Shown: positions 30,529-39,103 of the stretch, in pieces
Position numbering within the stretch: the stretch's first letter is position 1
Layout of the letters: the number at the start of each line of letters is the position of its first letter
NCBI RefSeq assembly: GCF_000526515.1
Contig: NZ_JAGF01000001.1
Span: 558,001-622,000, forward strand
DNA: 64,000 nucleotides
Origin: Cellulomonas sp. KRMCY2
GTDB taxonomy: Bacteria; Actinomycetota; Actinomycetes; Actinomycetales; Cellulomonadaceae
Reading direction: 5' to 3'
The notes under the pieces: model-generated
The model's database searches: none
Seen by the model: only the letters and a program-made list of their open reading frames with translations
Told to the model about the DNA's origin: nothing
Position numbers and translations under genes: made by a program

Positions 30529-31539
30529 TCAGCGCGGGGGGCCGGAGGACCGACGCACGATGAGCTGAGGGATCGCCGGCGTGGTGTCGACCGCTCGGCC
30601 GTCGATGAGGCCGAGGAGGATCTCCATGCACCGGGCGCCGACCGTGGCGAAGGACTGCCGCACCGTGGTCAGCGGTGGGAACATCTGCGGAGCGAACTCG
30701 TTGTCGTCGAACCCGACCACCGAGATGTCCTTCGGCACCGAGACACCGTGCTCGTACAGGGCGCGCAGGAAGGCCAGGGCCATGAGGTCCGAGGCGATGA
30801 AGATCGAGGTCGGCAGACCCTCGGCGACCATCTTGCGGCCGATCCGGTAGGCGCTCTCCCCCGACCAGTCGCCATAGCGGACCGCCAACGCAGGGATCTT
30901 CGCGGCGTTGAGCTCGGCCTGCCAGCCCCGCAACCGCACCTGGCCGTCGAGCCACTCCTGGTTGCCGGCCAGGTGGGCGACCTCGCGGTGGCCGAGGTCG
31001 ATGAGGTGACGCGTGGCCAGCCGGGCGCCGAGCTCCTGGTCCTCGAAGAAGACCGTGAATCCGTCGTGGCTCGCCTCCCCCGGGGAGAGCATCACCACGG
31101 GCACCGAGACGGAGACCTGCTGCGTGACCTGGGCCAGCGGCACTCGCGGTGCGATGACGACGATCCCCTCGACTCCGCGCTCGATGAAGCCGTTGAAGGC
31201 GTCGACCACGGCGTGCGGAGCCGGATTGCTCATCGTGGCGACGAGCGCCGTGTAGCCGGCCTCACGGGCTGCGCGCTCCACGGCCGCGAGCGTGCTCACC
31301 GGGCCGAACCGTGGCGACGCGTCGGCTATCACGCCGATGGCCTGCGACCGGCTGGTCACCAGGGCCCGAGCGGCCTCGTTGCGGCGGTACCCGAGCTCGG
31401 CGATCACAGCCAGCACCCGGTCGCGGGTGTCGACGGAGACGCGCGGACCGTCGTTGATGACCCGGGAGACCGTCTGATAGGACACCCCGGCCGCGCGCGC
31501 AACGTCCTTCAAGGAGGGGCGTCTGACGTCGTGCGACAC
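30529..31539 (-). CDS. LacI-family transcriptional regulator
   Basis: 336 aa from a GTG at 31539. The HTH is at the N-terminus: SLKDVARAAGVSYQTVSRVINDGPRVS, followed by the hinge helix region RNEAARALVTSRSQ. A periplasmic-binding-like effector domain follows (AIGVIADASPRFGPVSTLAAVE; SVVGFDDNEFAPQMFPPLTTVRQ), ending LIVRRSS. It is transcribed towards the sugar operon on the same strand, 271 bp from the binding-protein start. It probably represses that operon through the paired operators between them, with the imported sugar as inducer. Confidence 0.92.
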   Translation of the reverse strand: MSHDVRRPSLKDVARAAGVSYQTVSRVINDGPRVSVDTRDRVLAVIAELGYRRNEAARALVTSRSQAIGVIADASPRFGPVSTLAAVERAAREAGYTALVATMSNPAPHAVVDAFNGFIERGVEGIVVIAPRVPLAQVTQQVSVSVPVVMLSPGEASHDGFTVFFEDQELGARLATRHLIDLGHREVAHLAGNQEWLDGQVRLRGWQAELNAAKIPALAVRYGDWSGESAYRIGRKMVAEGLPTSIFIASDLMALAFLRALYEHGVSVPKDISVVGFDDNEFAPQMFPPLTTVRQSFATVGARCMEILLGLIDGRAVDTTPAIPQLIVRRSSGPPR

Positions 31540-31969
31540 GGCTCGCTCGGCTCCCAAGTCTCGTGATGTCCGGGGCTTCCGTGCGACACGCGAGCGTCGA
31601 GCCGTCCGCCCCATTGCCTGCGGTGACACCCCCAGGCTAGGGCCCACCGCCGGCGGGCAGCACCCACGCCGCGCTGCACCGGGCGGGCGCGGCCCGAGGA
31701 TGAACGTTGGCGCTGCAGCGCCGCAAGCGGGTCTTGGTGATGGGGCTGGAGATACTCGAGCGCGCCCGGGGCCCTGCCACGACCGGGAGAACGCCCTCCG
31801 AAGATCGGCCTCGCTGCACCACGTCCGGGGACTTGACCCAGGGCAGCGGCCGGGACACGAGCTCGGCGCCCGTGACTCTCGCCGCGTGGCCGGAAGTGCT
31901 CGCACATCTCACCCGCTATCTCTGACTGCCCGGCTCATGCGGGCATCCCGCCATGTCGATGGGGCGGGC
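31540..31969. other. Intergenic region with no assignable gene
   Basis: About 430 bp between the LacI gene and the nuclease gene, which are divergent. Open frames here are continuations or shadows of neighbours. I find no second LacI-type palindrome, no hairpin of note and no coding signature. Promoters for both flanking genes must lie here, but I cannot place them with confidence. Confidence 0.5.
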
Positions 31970-33313
<1,344 letters not shown>

Positions 33314-33314
33314 C

Positions 33315-34385
33315 TGTAGTTCCTCGGGACGTTGTGATCAGCGTGGCGTGAGCGGGGAGGCGAGGACCTCCGGTATCGAAGGGGTTACCAGACCGTCTTC
33401 GAACACCCGGAGGTCCTCGTGACTCACGCTAACGCCCCGTTGACCCCGACCGGCAGGTTGCGGCTGGCCAAGGTGATCGTCGAGGACGGGTGGGCGGTGC
33501 GCCGCGCCGCCGAACGGTTCCAGTGCTCCCCGGCAACAGCGAGCAAGTGGGCCAGGCGGTATCGAGCTGGGCAGCCGCTGACGGACCGGTCCTGCCGGCC
33601 GCGCCGGTCCCCGAGCCGGTGCCCGCGCCGCACGGAACGGCGGATCGTGGCGTTGCGGTTCACCCGCCGGTGGGGCCCGCACCGCATCGCCTACCACCTG
33701 CACGTCCCGCGCTCGACGGTCGGCAGGGTCCTGGCCCGCTACCAGATGCCCTTGCTGGCCCACCTGGACCAGGCCACCGGGCTCCCGGTGCGCAAGGCCG
33801 CCGCGGTCCGCTACGAGGCCAGCGCGCCCGGGGATCTGGTGCACGTGGACATCAAGAAGCTCGGCCGGATCCCCGACGGCGGTGGGCACCGCGTGCTGGG
33901 CCGCCTGGCCGGCAAGAAGAACAGCCCGGGCCACGGCCGCGGTCCGGGCTATGCGTTTCTGCACCACGCCGTCGACGATCACTCCCGTCTGGCCTATTCC
34001 GAGATCCTGGCCGACGAACGCAAGGAGACCGCGGCGGGGTTCTGGAGCAGGGCCAACGCGTTCTTCGCCGGGATCGGGGTCACGGTGACCGCGGTGATGA
34101 CCGACAACGGCTCCTGCTACCGGTCTCGAGCGTTCGCCGCGGCCCTCGGCGAGGGTGTCAAGCACCGGCGCACCCGCCCCTACCGGCCCCAGACCAACGG
34201 CAAGGTCGAGAGGTTCAACCGCACCCTGGCCACCGAGTGGGCCTACGCCGCCACCTACACCTCCGAGGCGGCCCGCGCCGCGACCTACGATGCCTGGCTG
34301 CACCACTACAACCACCACCGACCCCACACCGGCATCGGCGGCGCCGTCCCCTCAGACCGCGTTCACAACCTCACGGGGAACTACA
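33315..34385 (+). mobile_element. Intact IS481-family insertion sequence (copy 1)
   Basis: 1071 bp with imperfect 25-bp terminal inverted repeats: left TGTAGTTCCTCGGGACGTTG, right end in reverse complement TGTAGTTCCCCGTGAGGTTG, with 4 mismatches over 25. One transposase gene fills the element. The ends begin TGT and finish ACA. Flanking CTAG is present on both sides (33310-33313 and 34387-34390), the preferred target core of IS481-type elements. The outer flanking bases differ (CCTAGC left, ACTAGT right), so the original 6-bp duplication is not intact. Confidence 0.9.
33361..33419 (+). promoter_or_regulatory. Stem-loop occluding the transposase 1 start
   Basis: Perfect 13-bp inverted repeat (33361-33373 CGAGGACCTCCGG; 33407-33419 CCGGAGGTCCTCG) with a 33-nt loop. 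The right arm contains the GGAGGT ribosome site (33409-33414) and its last base is the G of the GTG start codon. Transcripts that enter from outside would fold and hide the site, a known way for insertion sequences to limit transposase made from neighbouring promoters. Confidence 0.7.
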
Positions 34386-34390
34386 ACTAG
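33419..34390 (+). CDS. IS481-family transposase (copy 1)
   Basis: 323 aa from a GTG at 33419. An N-terminal HTH (LAKVIVEDGWAVRRAAERFQCSPATASKW) is followed by an rve-type DDE catalytic core: first Asp in LVHVDIKKLG, second in AVMTDNGSCYRS, Glu in TNGKVERFNRTL, and the family ending HHYNHHRPHTGIGG. Length and motifs are complete, so it is probably active. The last sense codon and the TAG stop are completed by flanking target DNA (ACTAGT), not by the element itself. Confidence 0.95.
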   Translation: MTHANAPLTPTGRLRLAKVIVEDGWAVRRAAERFQCSPATASKWARRYRAGQPLTDRSCRPRRSPSRCPRRTERRIVALRFTRRWGPHRIAYHLHVPRSTVGRVLARYQMPLLAHLDQATGLPVRKAAAVRYEASAPGDLVHVDIKKLGRIPDGGGHRVLGRLAGKKNSPGHGRGPGYAFLHHAVDDHSRLAYSEILADERKETAAGFWSRANAFFAGIGVTVTAVMTDNGSCYRSRAFAAALGEGVKHRRTRPYRPQTNGKVERFNRTLATEWAYAATYTSEAARAATYDAWLHHYNHHRPHTGIGGAVPSDRVHNLTGNYN

Positions 34391-34391
34391 T
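34386..34391. repeat. Shared CTAG target site between two IS481 copies
   Basis: ACTAGT lies between the right end of copy 1 (TGT...ACA) and the left end of copy 2. The same hexamer recurs at 35505-35510, so it is the 6-bp NCTAGN duplication of copy 2. Being palindromic, it supplies the TAG stop codon for both convergent transposases, one on each strand. Confidence 0.85.
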
Positions 34392-35394
34392 TGTTCTGGC
34401 TCATGACGTTGGTGACGCCTGCGTGGAGGCGTGAGGCCGGGGGCTGGTCGCCGACGGCGGTGTGGGGCCGATGGTAGTTGTAGTGGACGTTCCAGGTGGT
34501 GATGGCGGCGGCTCGCTCGGCTTCTGAGGTCCAGATGCGGGCGTAGAGGAGCTCCTCGGCCAGGATCCGGTTGTAGCGCTCCACCTTGCCGTTGTGCCGG
34601 GGGGTGTAGGGGCGGATGCGTTGGTGGCGCGATGCCAGCGCGGTCACGGTGCGGTGGAACGCCTTCGCGGTGTAGTTGGGGCCGTTGTCGGTGATCACCC
34701 GGACCAGCCGACCGATGCCGTGGGCGGCGAAGAAGGCCCGGGCCCGGCAGAAGAACCCGATCGTGGTCGCAGCGGTCTCGTTGGGCAGGTGCTCGGTGTA
34801 GGCCAGGCGCGAGTAGCCGTCGACGGCCGAGTGCAGGTAGACGTAGCCGGCGCGGGCGCCTTTGGTCTTGGCCCGCTGGGCGGCCTTGTCCGCGGCCGAG
34901 CCGCGGCCGTGGGCGCGCCAGCCGCCGCCGTCGGGGATCCGCCCGACCTTCTTGACGTCCAGGTGGACCATGTGGCCGGGGTAACGGGCCACGATCGTGC
35001 GCGCCTGCCGGTTGGTCGACCCGTCGGGGTCGATGTCGCGGCGCCGGCTGATGCCCAGCCGGACCAGCCACCGGCCGACGGTCGCGACCGAGACCCGGTG
35101 GCCGCGTCGGGCCAGCTCCAGGTGGATCGCCCGCGCCGACCACTTCTGATCACGGCGCCACCCCTCGATCACAGCGACCAGTCCCGGGTCCAGGGACCTC
35201 GGGCTCGCGTGCGGGACGCAAGCCCGGTCCAACAGCCCGACCTCACCCAGCTCCTCGAACCTGGACTTCCACTTCGACAAGCACTGCCGCGAGATCCCGG
35301 CCTCGGCCGCGACGTGGGCGATCGGACGGCGGGCGCAGCGGCGCACCAGGCGCAGCCTGCCTTCAGGGGTCAACGGAGCGTTAGCGTGGCTCAT
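34387..35394 (-). CDS. IS481-family transposase (copy 2)
   Basis: 335 aa from the ATG at 35394 (MSHANAPLTPEGRLRL, aligned with MTHANAPLTPTGRLRL of copy 1). HTH region AHVAAEAGISRQCLSKWKSRFEELG; DDE residues in MVHLDVKKVG, RVITDNGPNY and HNGKVERYNRIL; end HYNYHRPHTAVGDQPP. It differs clearly from copy 1 in sequence, so these are two different IS481-type elements and not a recent duplication. The stop TAG comes from the target duplication. A longer frame from 35439 is open but lacks the conserved start. Confidence 0.94.
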   Translation of the reverse strand: MSHANAPLTPEGRLRLVRRCARRPIAHVAAEAGISRQCLSKWKSRFEELGEVGLLDRACVPHASPRSLDPGLVAVIEGWRRDQKWSARAIHLELARRGHRVSVATVGRWLVRLGISRRRDIDPDGSTNRQARTIVARYPGHMVHLDVKKVGRIPDGGGWRAHGRGSAADKAAQRAKTKGARAGYVYLHSAVDGYSRLAYTEHLPNETAATTIGFFCRARAFFAAHGIGRLVRVITDNGPNYTAKAFHRTVTALASRHQRIRPYTPRHNGKVERYNRILAEELLYARIWTSEAERAAAITTWNVHYNYHRPHTAVGDQPPASRLHAGVTNVMSQNN

Positions 35395-35504
35395 GAGGGG
35401 TAGGTCTCTCTCGGTCAGGACGGTTGGTGGTACTTCCATCCTGCCGCCGGGCCTACCCCTCCCTCACACCACGGCCGGTGTCACCAACCTCATGAGCCAC
35501 AACA
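34392..35504 (-). mobile_element. Intact IS481-family insertion sequence (copy 2)
   Basis: 1113 bp. Terminal inverted repeats are long: left TGTTCTGGCTCATGACGTTG, right in reverse complement TGTTGTGGCTCATGAGGTTG, continuing with GTGAC on both sides. Perfect 6-bp target duplication ACTAGT on each side (34386-34391, 35505-35510). It inserted into the transposase gene of a third IS481-type element, whose 5' part remains at 35511-35668. Transposase intact. Confidence 0.92.
35395..35461 (-). promoter_or_regulatory. Stem-loop abutting the transposase 2 start
   Basis: 10-bp perfect inverted repeat GAGGGGTAGG (35395-35404) and CCTACCCCTC (35452-35461), ending directly at the ATG at 35394. Unlike copy 1 the ribosome site is not obvious, but the position against the start codon is the same, which suggests a common control of translation. 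Confidence 0.5.
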
Positions 35505-35510
35505 ACTAGT

Positions 35511-35668
35511 GCGGCCAGGCCCCCGCCGGCATACGCCCGCAACCACACGTGCACCGTCTGCCGCGCGACCCCGAACCGGCGAGCCACGTCCGTGACGCTC
35601 GCACCGTCGTTGACCACCTCGAGCACGGCCCGATACCGCTGCTCCACCAGACCCAACTCCACCAGCAT
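35511..35668 (-). pseudogene. Truncated third IS481-type transposase (5' fragment)
   Basis: The frame starts MLVELGLVEQRYRAVLEVVN at 35668 and continues VTDVARRFGVARQTVHVWLRAYAGGGLAALV, the N-terminal HTH of an IS481 transposase. It is cut after about 53 codons by copy 2 at the ACTAGT site. The rest of the gene is not found to the left of the two insertions, so it has been deleted. The fragment cannot make an active protein. Confidence 0.85.
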
Positions 35669-35745
35669 CGCCGGCCTCCTCCCAGCGACAGGTCCACACC
35701 CGTCAGGAGAAGGCGACACCCGAGAAGGTCGATCTGTCAGCCAGG

Positions 35746-35838
35746 AACCGGGGCCACTGTCGCCCACCTACCGGGGCCGCGTCCCGAAACCGTCAGCCAC
35801 CAACCGGGGCCACGGTGTCCAGCATCAACCGGGACCGC
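35746..35838. repeat. Four subterminal repeats of the truncated IS
   Basis: Core (A/T)ACCGGG(G/A)CC(A/G)C occurs four times: 35746-35757, 35769-35780, 35802-35813 and 35827-35838. Two copies are preceded by GTCAGCCA. They lie upstream of the truncated transposase gene and are probably the transposase-binding repeats of that element's outer end. Confidence 0.65.
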
Positions 35839-35888
35839 ACACGTCCGCCGAGGTCCGATGCGTACATCTTGCGTACATGGACGGCAGA

Positions 35889-35918
35889 GGCCCCTCCGCT
35901 CTACTGAGCAGAGGGGCC
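35889..35918. terminator. Strong hairpin, 13-bp stem with 4-nt loop
   Basis: Arms 35889-35901 (GGCCCCTCCGCTC) and 35906-35918 (GAGCAGAGGGGCC) pair with one G-U, loop TACT. No U-tract follows. It lies 24 bp from a tRNA-like fragment. A terminator is likely, but a structural element of a decayed mobile element is possible. Confidence 0.5.
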
Positions 35919-35941
35919 CCTGACCTGCACCTACATGACCA

Positions 35942-35981
35942 ACGGAGCAGGATCTGAACCTGCGACCTCTGGGTTGCGGGC
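35942..35981 (-). repeat. tRNA-fMet-like 3' fragment (possible attachment site remnant)
   Basis: On the minus strand the sequence reads AACCCAGAGGTCGCAGGTTC, then AGATCCTG, which matches the anticodon 3' stem, variable loop and T-arm of an actinobacterial initiator tRNA. There is no 5' half and the anticodon CAT is not preserved (GCGG region instead). It is not a functional tRNA. Fragments of this type mark attachment sites of integrated elements. No integrase gene is left beside it. Confidence 0.55.
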
Positions 35982-36072
35982 CGCGCCGGGTTGGGCCGAC
36001 TCGGGACCGCGGTGATGACACCAGTGCCCGGACCGAGGTGGAAGCGCTCTGGCGCAACCCCGGCGTGGGAAC

Positions 36073-36837
36073 CTACAGACCCGCGTAGTAGGCCTCCACG
36101 GCGTCGAAGTCGACGGTCGAGTCGACCGACCGGCCGATGCGGTCGTAGTGCCTGCGACGCGACCGCATGTCGGCCAGCAGGACGGCGCGTGCATGAGTGG
36201 CGACCACCTCGGCGACCTCGCGCGGCACCACGACGACGCCGTCGTCGTCAGCCCCGACGATGTCGCCTGGATTCACCTGCACGCCGCCGCAGGCGATCGT
36301 GCCCTGCGTCTCCACGGCCTGGATCCGCCCAGGGATGATCGTGCGACCGCGGTGCCGCGCCACCACGGGGTTGCGCTGGGCCGTCACCTCCGACGTGTCG
36401 CGGCAGTACCCGTCGGTGATGATGCCGACCGCGCCGCCGATGACCGCTCCCATCGCGTTGTCCGAGCCCCAGAAGCCCACCTCCGGCCCGCCGCCGGACT
36501 CCATCACGATGACGTGACCCGGTTCCAGGTCCTTAGGGAGCGCGGCGGCGGGGTACTTGTCGAACCAGATCCGGTGGGCGGCGACGATGTCGTCCGTGGT
36601 CTCGAGCTTCCACATCGGCTTGTTGGACGGGACGCACCGGATGGTCACGGCCTCGCCCCAGAAGTGCATCCCGGACCATAGAGGGCGCACCTCGGGGTCC
36701 ATCAGGCCGATGTTGAAGTAGCCGATCCCGTCCAGCGCATCGACGACGTCACACACGCGCAGGTGCTGGTAGAGGCTGGCGATCTTGGTGGGGTCCGCCT
36801 TGTCGAAGGTGAACGAGGTGGATTCAGTGATGGTCAT
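36073..36837 (-). CDS. RraA/HMG-aldolase-family protein
   Basis: 254 aa from the ATG at 36837. The RraA-like fold shows VCDVVDALDG near the N-terminus, the metal/pyruvate-site motif GAVIGGAVGIITDGYCRDTSEV, and VNPGDIVGADDDGVVVVPREVAE. Members with these residues are class II pyruvate aldolases (4-hydroxy-4-methyl-2-oxoglutarate or related 2-oxo acids) or oxaloacetate decarboxylases. It lies 62 bp after the solute-binding-protein gene and should act on a 2-oxo acid made by the sugar-acid pathway. The exact substrate is unknown. The Tyr-Cys before RD is unusual against the common VRD. Confidence 0.82.
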   Translation of the reverse strand: MTITESTSFTFDKADPTKIASLYQHLRVCDVVDALDGIGYFNIGLMDPEVRPLWSGMHFWGEAVTIRCVPSNKPMWKLETTDDIVAAHRIWFDKYPAAALPKDLEPGHVIVMESGGGPEVGFWGSDNAMGAVIGGAVGIITDGYCRDTSEVTAQRNPVVARHRGRTIIPGRIQAVETQGTIACGGVQVNPGDIVGADDDGVVVVPREVAEVVATHARAVLLADMRSRRRHYDRIGRSVDSTVDFDAVEAYYAGL

Positions 36838-36899
36838 CGCGTGACGCTCTCTGTTCGTGGAGTGGATGGGCGGTTGGGGACGGCGTGCGACCGCTGCGT

Positions 36900-38237
36900 T
36901 CACGGGCCGAGCAGGGCCGTGTTCGCCTCGGCGAAGAACTGCTCCACGGCCTCCTCGACCGTCAGGTTCCCGAACGCGATCTCCTCGTAGTACCGCGGGA
37001 ACGCGAGCTCAAAGACGGCGCGGTATCCGGCTGGGAACTGGACGGCCGACGGGCCGTCCTCCACGATCTGGCTGTACAGCTCGAGCTCGCGCCGCTTCAG
37101 CTCGGTCGTGTTCGGGTCGGCGAGCACGGCGTCCAGGACCTCGGAGTTGCTCGGAGCACCGTTGTCGGCGGCGAACACGAGGCCGGCGTCGACGTCGTTG
37201 GTGAAGAAGTCGACGAAGGCCGCTGCGGTCGGCACGTTGTTGCAGGTGCGAGGGATGGCGAAGCCCGACGGGTACAGGGCGTTGCCAGAGCCGGCGTCAC
37301 CGCTCGGGTAGGCGATCGTCGTGGCGTTCTGGCCGGTCTGGGCCATCAGGGTGTCCGACGCCGTCGCGAGGCCGTTGCCAGGGAGCGTGTCCGTGGCGAC
37401 GACGCCGTTGGCGAAGTAGTTGACGTCCACCCCCGCGGCCTCCTCGGCCTTGCGCTCTGGAGAGATCGTCACGCCGTTGGTGCGCATGTCCTCCCACATC
37501 GTCCAGTACTCGACGAGGTCTTCCTCGGTGAAGCCCAGCTGGCCGTCGTCGGTGAAGACCTCGTCGCCCTTGGCGAGCGTGTAGCCGATGAAGAAGTTCT
37601 GCCCGCCGCCCGAGTCGTTGAGGGCGAAGGACGTGTCCGGGATCCCGGCGCTGAGCTCCTCGAGGAACGGGACGAACTCTTCCCACGTGTAGCCCTCGGC
37701 GGGTACCTCCAGCCCGGCGCCCTCGACGAGCGAGACGTTGACGCCCACGGAGTCGTACGCGACGCCGTACGGCAGGAAGTACAGCTCGCCGTCCGGTCCT
37801 CGCCCGGCGTCGAGAACCGACTCCGGGATGTTGGACACATCGATGCTGCCGTCCTCGACCAGGGGTTCGAGGGGGAGCAGCAGGTCGTTCGCCACGTACT
37901 CGTTGACCTGCCGGTTCTGGAGCTGGATCGCGCAGGGCAACGTGTCGCTCGAGCTCTGCACGTTGAGGCGGTCGAAGTAGCTCGCGAAGTCGGCGGTCTG
38001 CCGACCCACGGTGACCCCCTCGTTCGCCTCGACGAAGAGGTCGATCACCGAGTTCGTCTTGGCGTTGCGGGCGTCACCGCCCCACCACGCGACCTCGATG
38101 GCCCCGCCGACCTCTGCCTCGGTGGTCGGCTGCACCTCTGCGGGGGTCGTCGCGTCACCACCGCCCGAGCAGGCGGCCAGAATCACAAGCGTCACACCAC
38201 CGGTGGTGGCGGCAGCCAGTCTGCGCTTCCACATCAT
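36900..38237 (-). CDS. Carbohydrate ABC transporter substrate-binding lipoprotein (family 1)
   Basis: 445 aa. Lipoprotein signal with lipobox LAAC (Cys near residue 23). The mature part follows the large MalE-type binding fold: GGAIEVAWWGGDARNAKTNS, YFDRLNVQSSSDTLPCAIQLQ, LYFLPYGVAYDSVGVNVSL, and ANGVVATDTLPGN. It is the partner of the MalFG-type permeases at 42.9-44.7 kb, separated from them by the GntR gene and the enzyme block. It is divergent from the GntR gene with an operator in between. Confidence 0.92.
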   Translation of the reverse strand: MMWKRRLAAATTGGVTLVILAACSGGGDATTPAEVQPTTEAEVGGAIEVAWWGGDARNAKTNSVIDLFVEANEGVTVGRQTADFASYFDRLNVQSSSDTLPCAIQLQNRQVNEYVANDLLLPLEPLVEDGSIDVSNIPESVLDAGRGPDGELYFLPYGVAYDSVGVNVSLVEGAGLEVPAEGYTWEEFVPFLEELSAGIPDTSFALNDSGGGQNFFIGYTLAKGDEVFTDDGQLGFTEEDLVEYWTMWEDMRTNGVTISPERKAEEAAGVDVNYFANGVVATDTLPGNGLATASDTLMAQTGQNATTIAYPSGDAGSGNALYPSGFAIPRTCNNVPTAAAFVDFFTNDVDAGLVFAADNGAPSNSEVLDAVLADPNTTELKRRELELYSQIVEDGPSAVQFPAGYRAVFELAFPRYYEEIAFGNLTVEEAVEQFFAEANTALLGP

Positions 38238-38312
38238 CGTGACATTCCCTTCAACAGCTCTGTTGGGGCGTCGGGCTCGGCGCGAGGGGTTTGCGCATTC
38301 GCGTCGACCTAA

Positions 38313-38327
38313 TGTCTACAGTAGAGA
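38313..38327. promoter_or_regulatory. GntR operator 1 (TGTCTAC-A-GTAGAGA)
   Basis: Near-perfect dyad TGTCTACAGTAGAGA in the divergent region between the solute-binding-protein gene (minus) and the GntR gene (plus). Two other copies of the same 15-bp site lie at 45.6-45.7 kb. FCD-type GntR repressors bind dyads of this size. It should control both the binding protein and the regulator itself. Confidence 0.75.
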
Positions 38328-38396
38328 ATCGACGACTGCAATGGGGGTGGGCCATACTGGGCGGATCGGTGGACCGCAGGATGACGAGGAGAACCC

Positions 38397-39080
38397 GTGA
38401 AGCAGGCGAACAGTACGGCGCTCGAGTCCCCGAGCCTGGTGGTGCTCGCGACCAAGTCGATCCGCAACCGCATCCTCGCGGGCGACCTCGAACCGGGGAC
38501 CCGGCTGCTCGAGGAGCGTATGACAGCCGAGCTCGCCATCAGCCGCCCGCCGCTGCGCGAGGCGCTGCGAGTCCTGGAGGACGAGGGCCTCATCTACACG
38601 ATCCCCCGCCGAGGCAGCTTCGTGGCGACGCTCACCGAGCAGGACGTGTTCGAGATCCTGTCGCTCCGCTCAACTCTCGAGCGTATGGCGTACGAGCTCG
38701 GCATCCCGGTCGCGGACCCGGCACTGCTCGACCCGGCCCGGCGCGCGCTCGAGGAGATGCAGCGGTGCGCGCGCGAGAAGGACCGCGGGTCGCTCGTACT
38801 GGCCGGCTATGCGTTCCACTCCGCGCTCATCGACATCGCCCGGCACCGGCGCCTGTCGGAGATCTACGCGTCGGTTCAGCAGCAGCTGCTGCTGTGCATG
38901 TCGAGAAACCTCATCGCGCGCGAGCGGTTCGAGGGCCTCGAGGAGCACGTCGACCGCCACCGGCAGCTGCTGGAGGTTATCGAGGCCGGTGACCCGGACG
39001 TGGCGCTCGCGGCCCTGGCGGAGCACGGCGAGGGGTCCTTCGAGGCGGTCGCGGCCTCCCAGCGTCCCGCCGTGGACTGA
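38397..39080 (+). CDS. GntR-family regulator, FCD (FadR) subfamily
   Basis: 227 aa from a GTG at 38397. N-terminal winged helix: SIRNRILAGDLEPGTRLLEERMTAELAISRPPLREALRVLEDEGLIYTIPRRGSFV. A six-to-seven-helix FCD effector domain follows (FEILSLRSTLERMAYELGI; FHSALIDIARHRRLSEIYAS; VDRHRQLLEVIEAGD) with the metal-binding His residues typical of the group. FCD regulators sense sugar acids and other organic acids. It lies inside the regulon it probably controls, with matching operators at 38.3 and 45.6-45.7 kb. Confidence 0.92.
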   Translation: MKQANSTALESPSLVVLATKSIRNRILAGDLEPGTRLLEERMTAELAISRPPLREALRVLEDEGLIYTIPRRGSFVATLTEQDVFEILSLRSTLERMAYELGIPVADPALLDPARRALEEMQRCAREKDRGSLVLAGYAFHSALIDIARHRRLSEIYASVQQQLLLCMSRNLIARERFEGLEEHVDRHRQLLEVIEAGDPDVALAALAEHGEGSFEAVAASQRPAVD

Positions 39081-39103
39081 CTGGGAGGGCGGCGGCGCCG
39101 CGC

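Noticed and set aside
35942-35981. Functional tRNA gene
   Set aside because: Only the 3' half is present; D-arm and anticodon of an initiator tRNA are missing.
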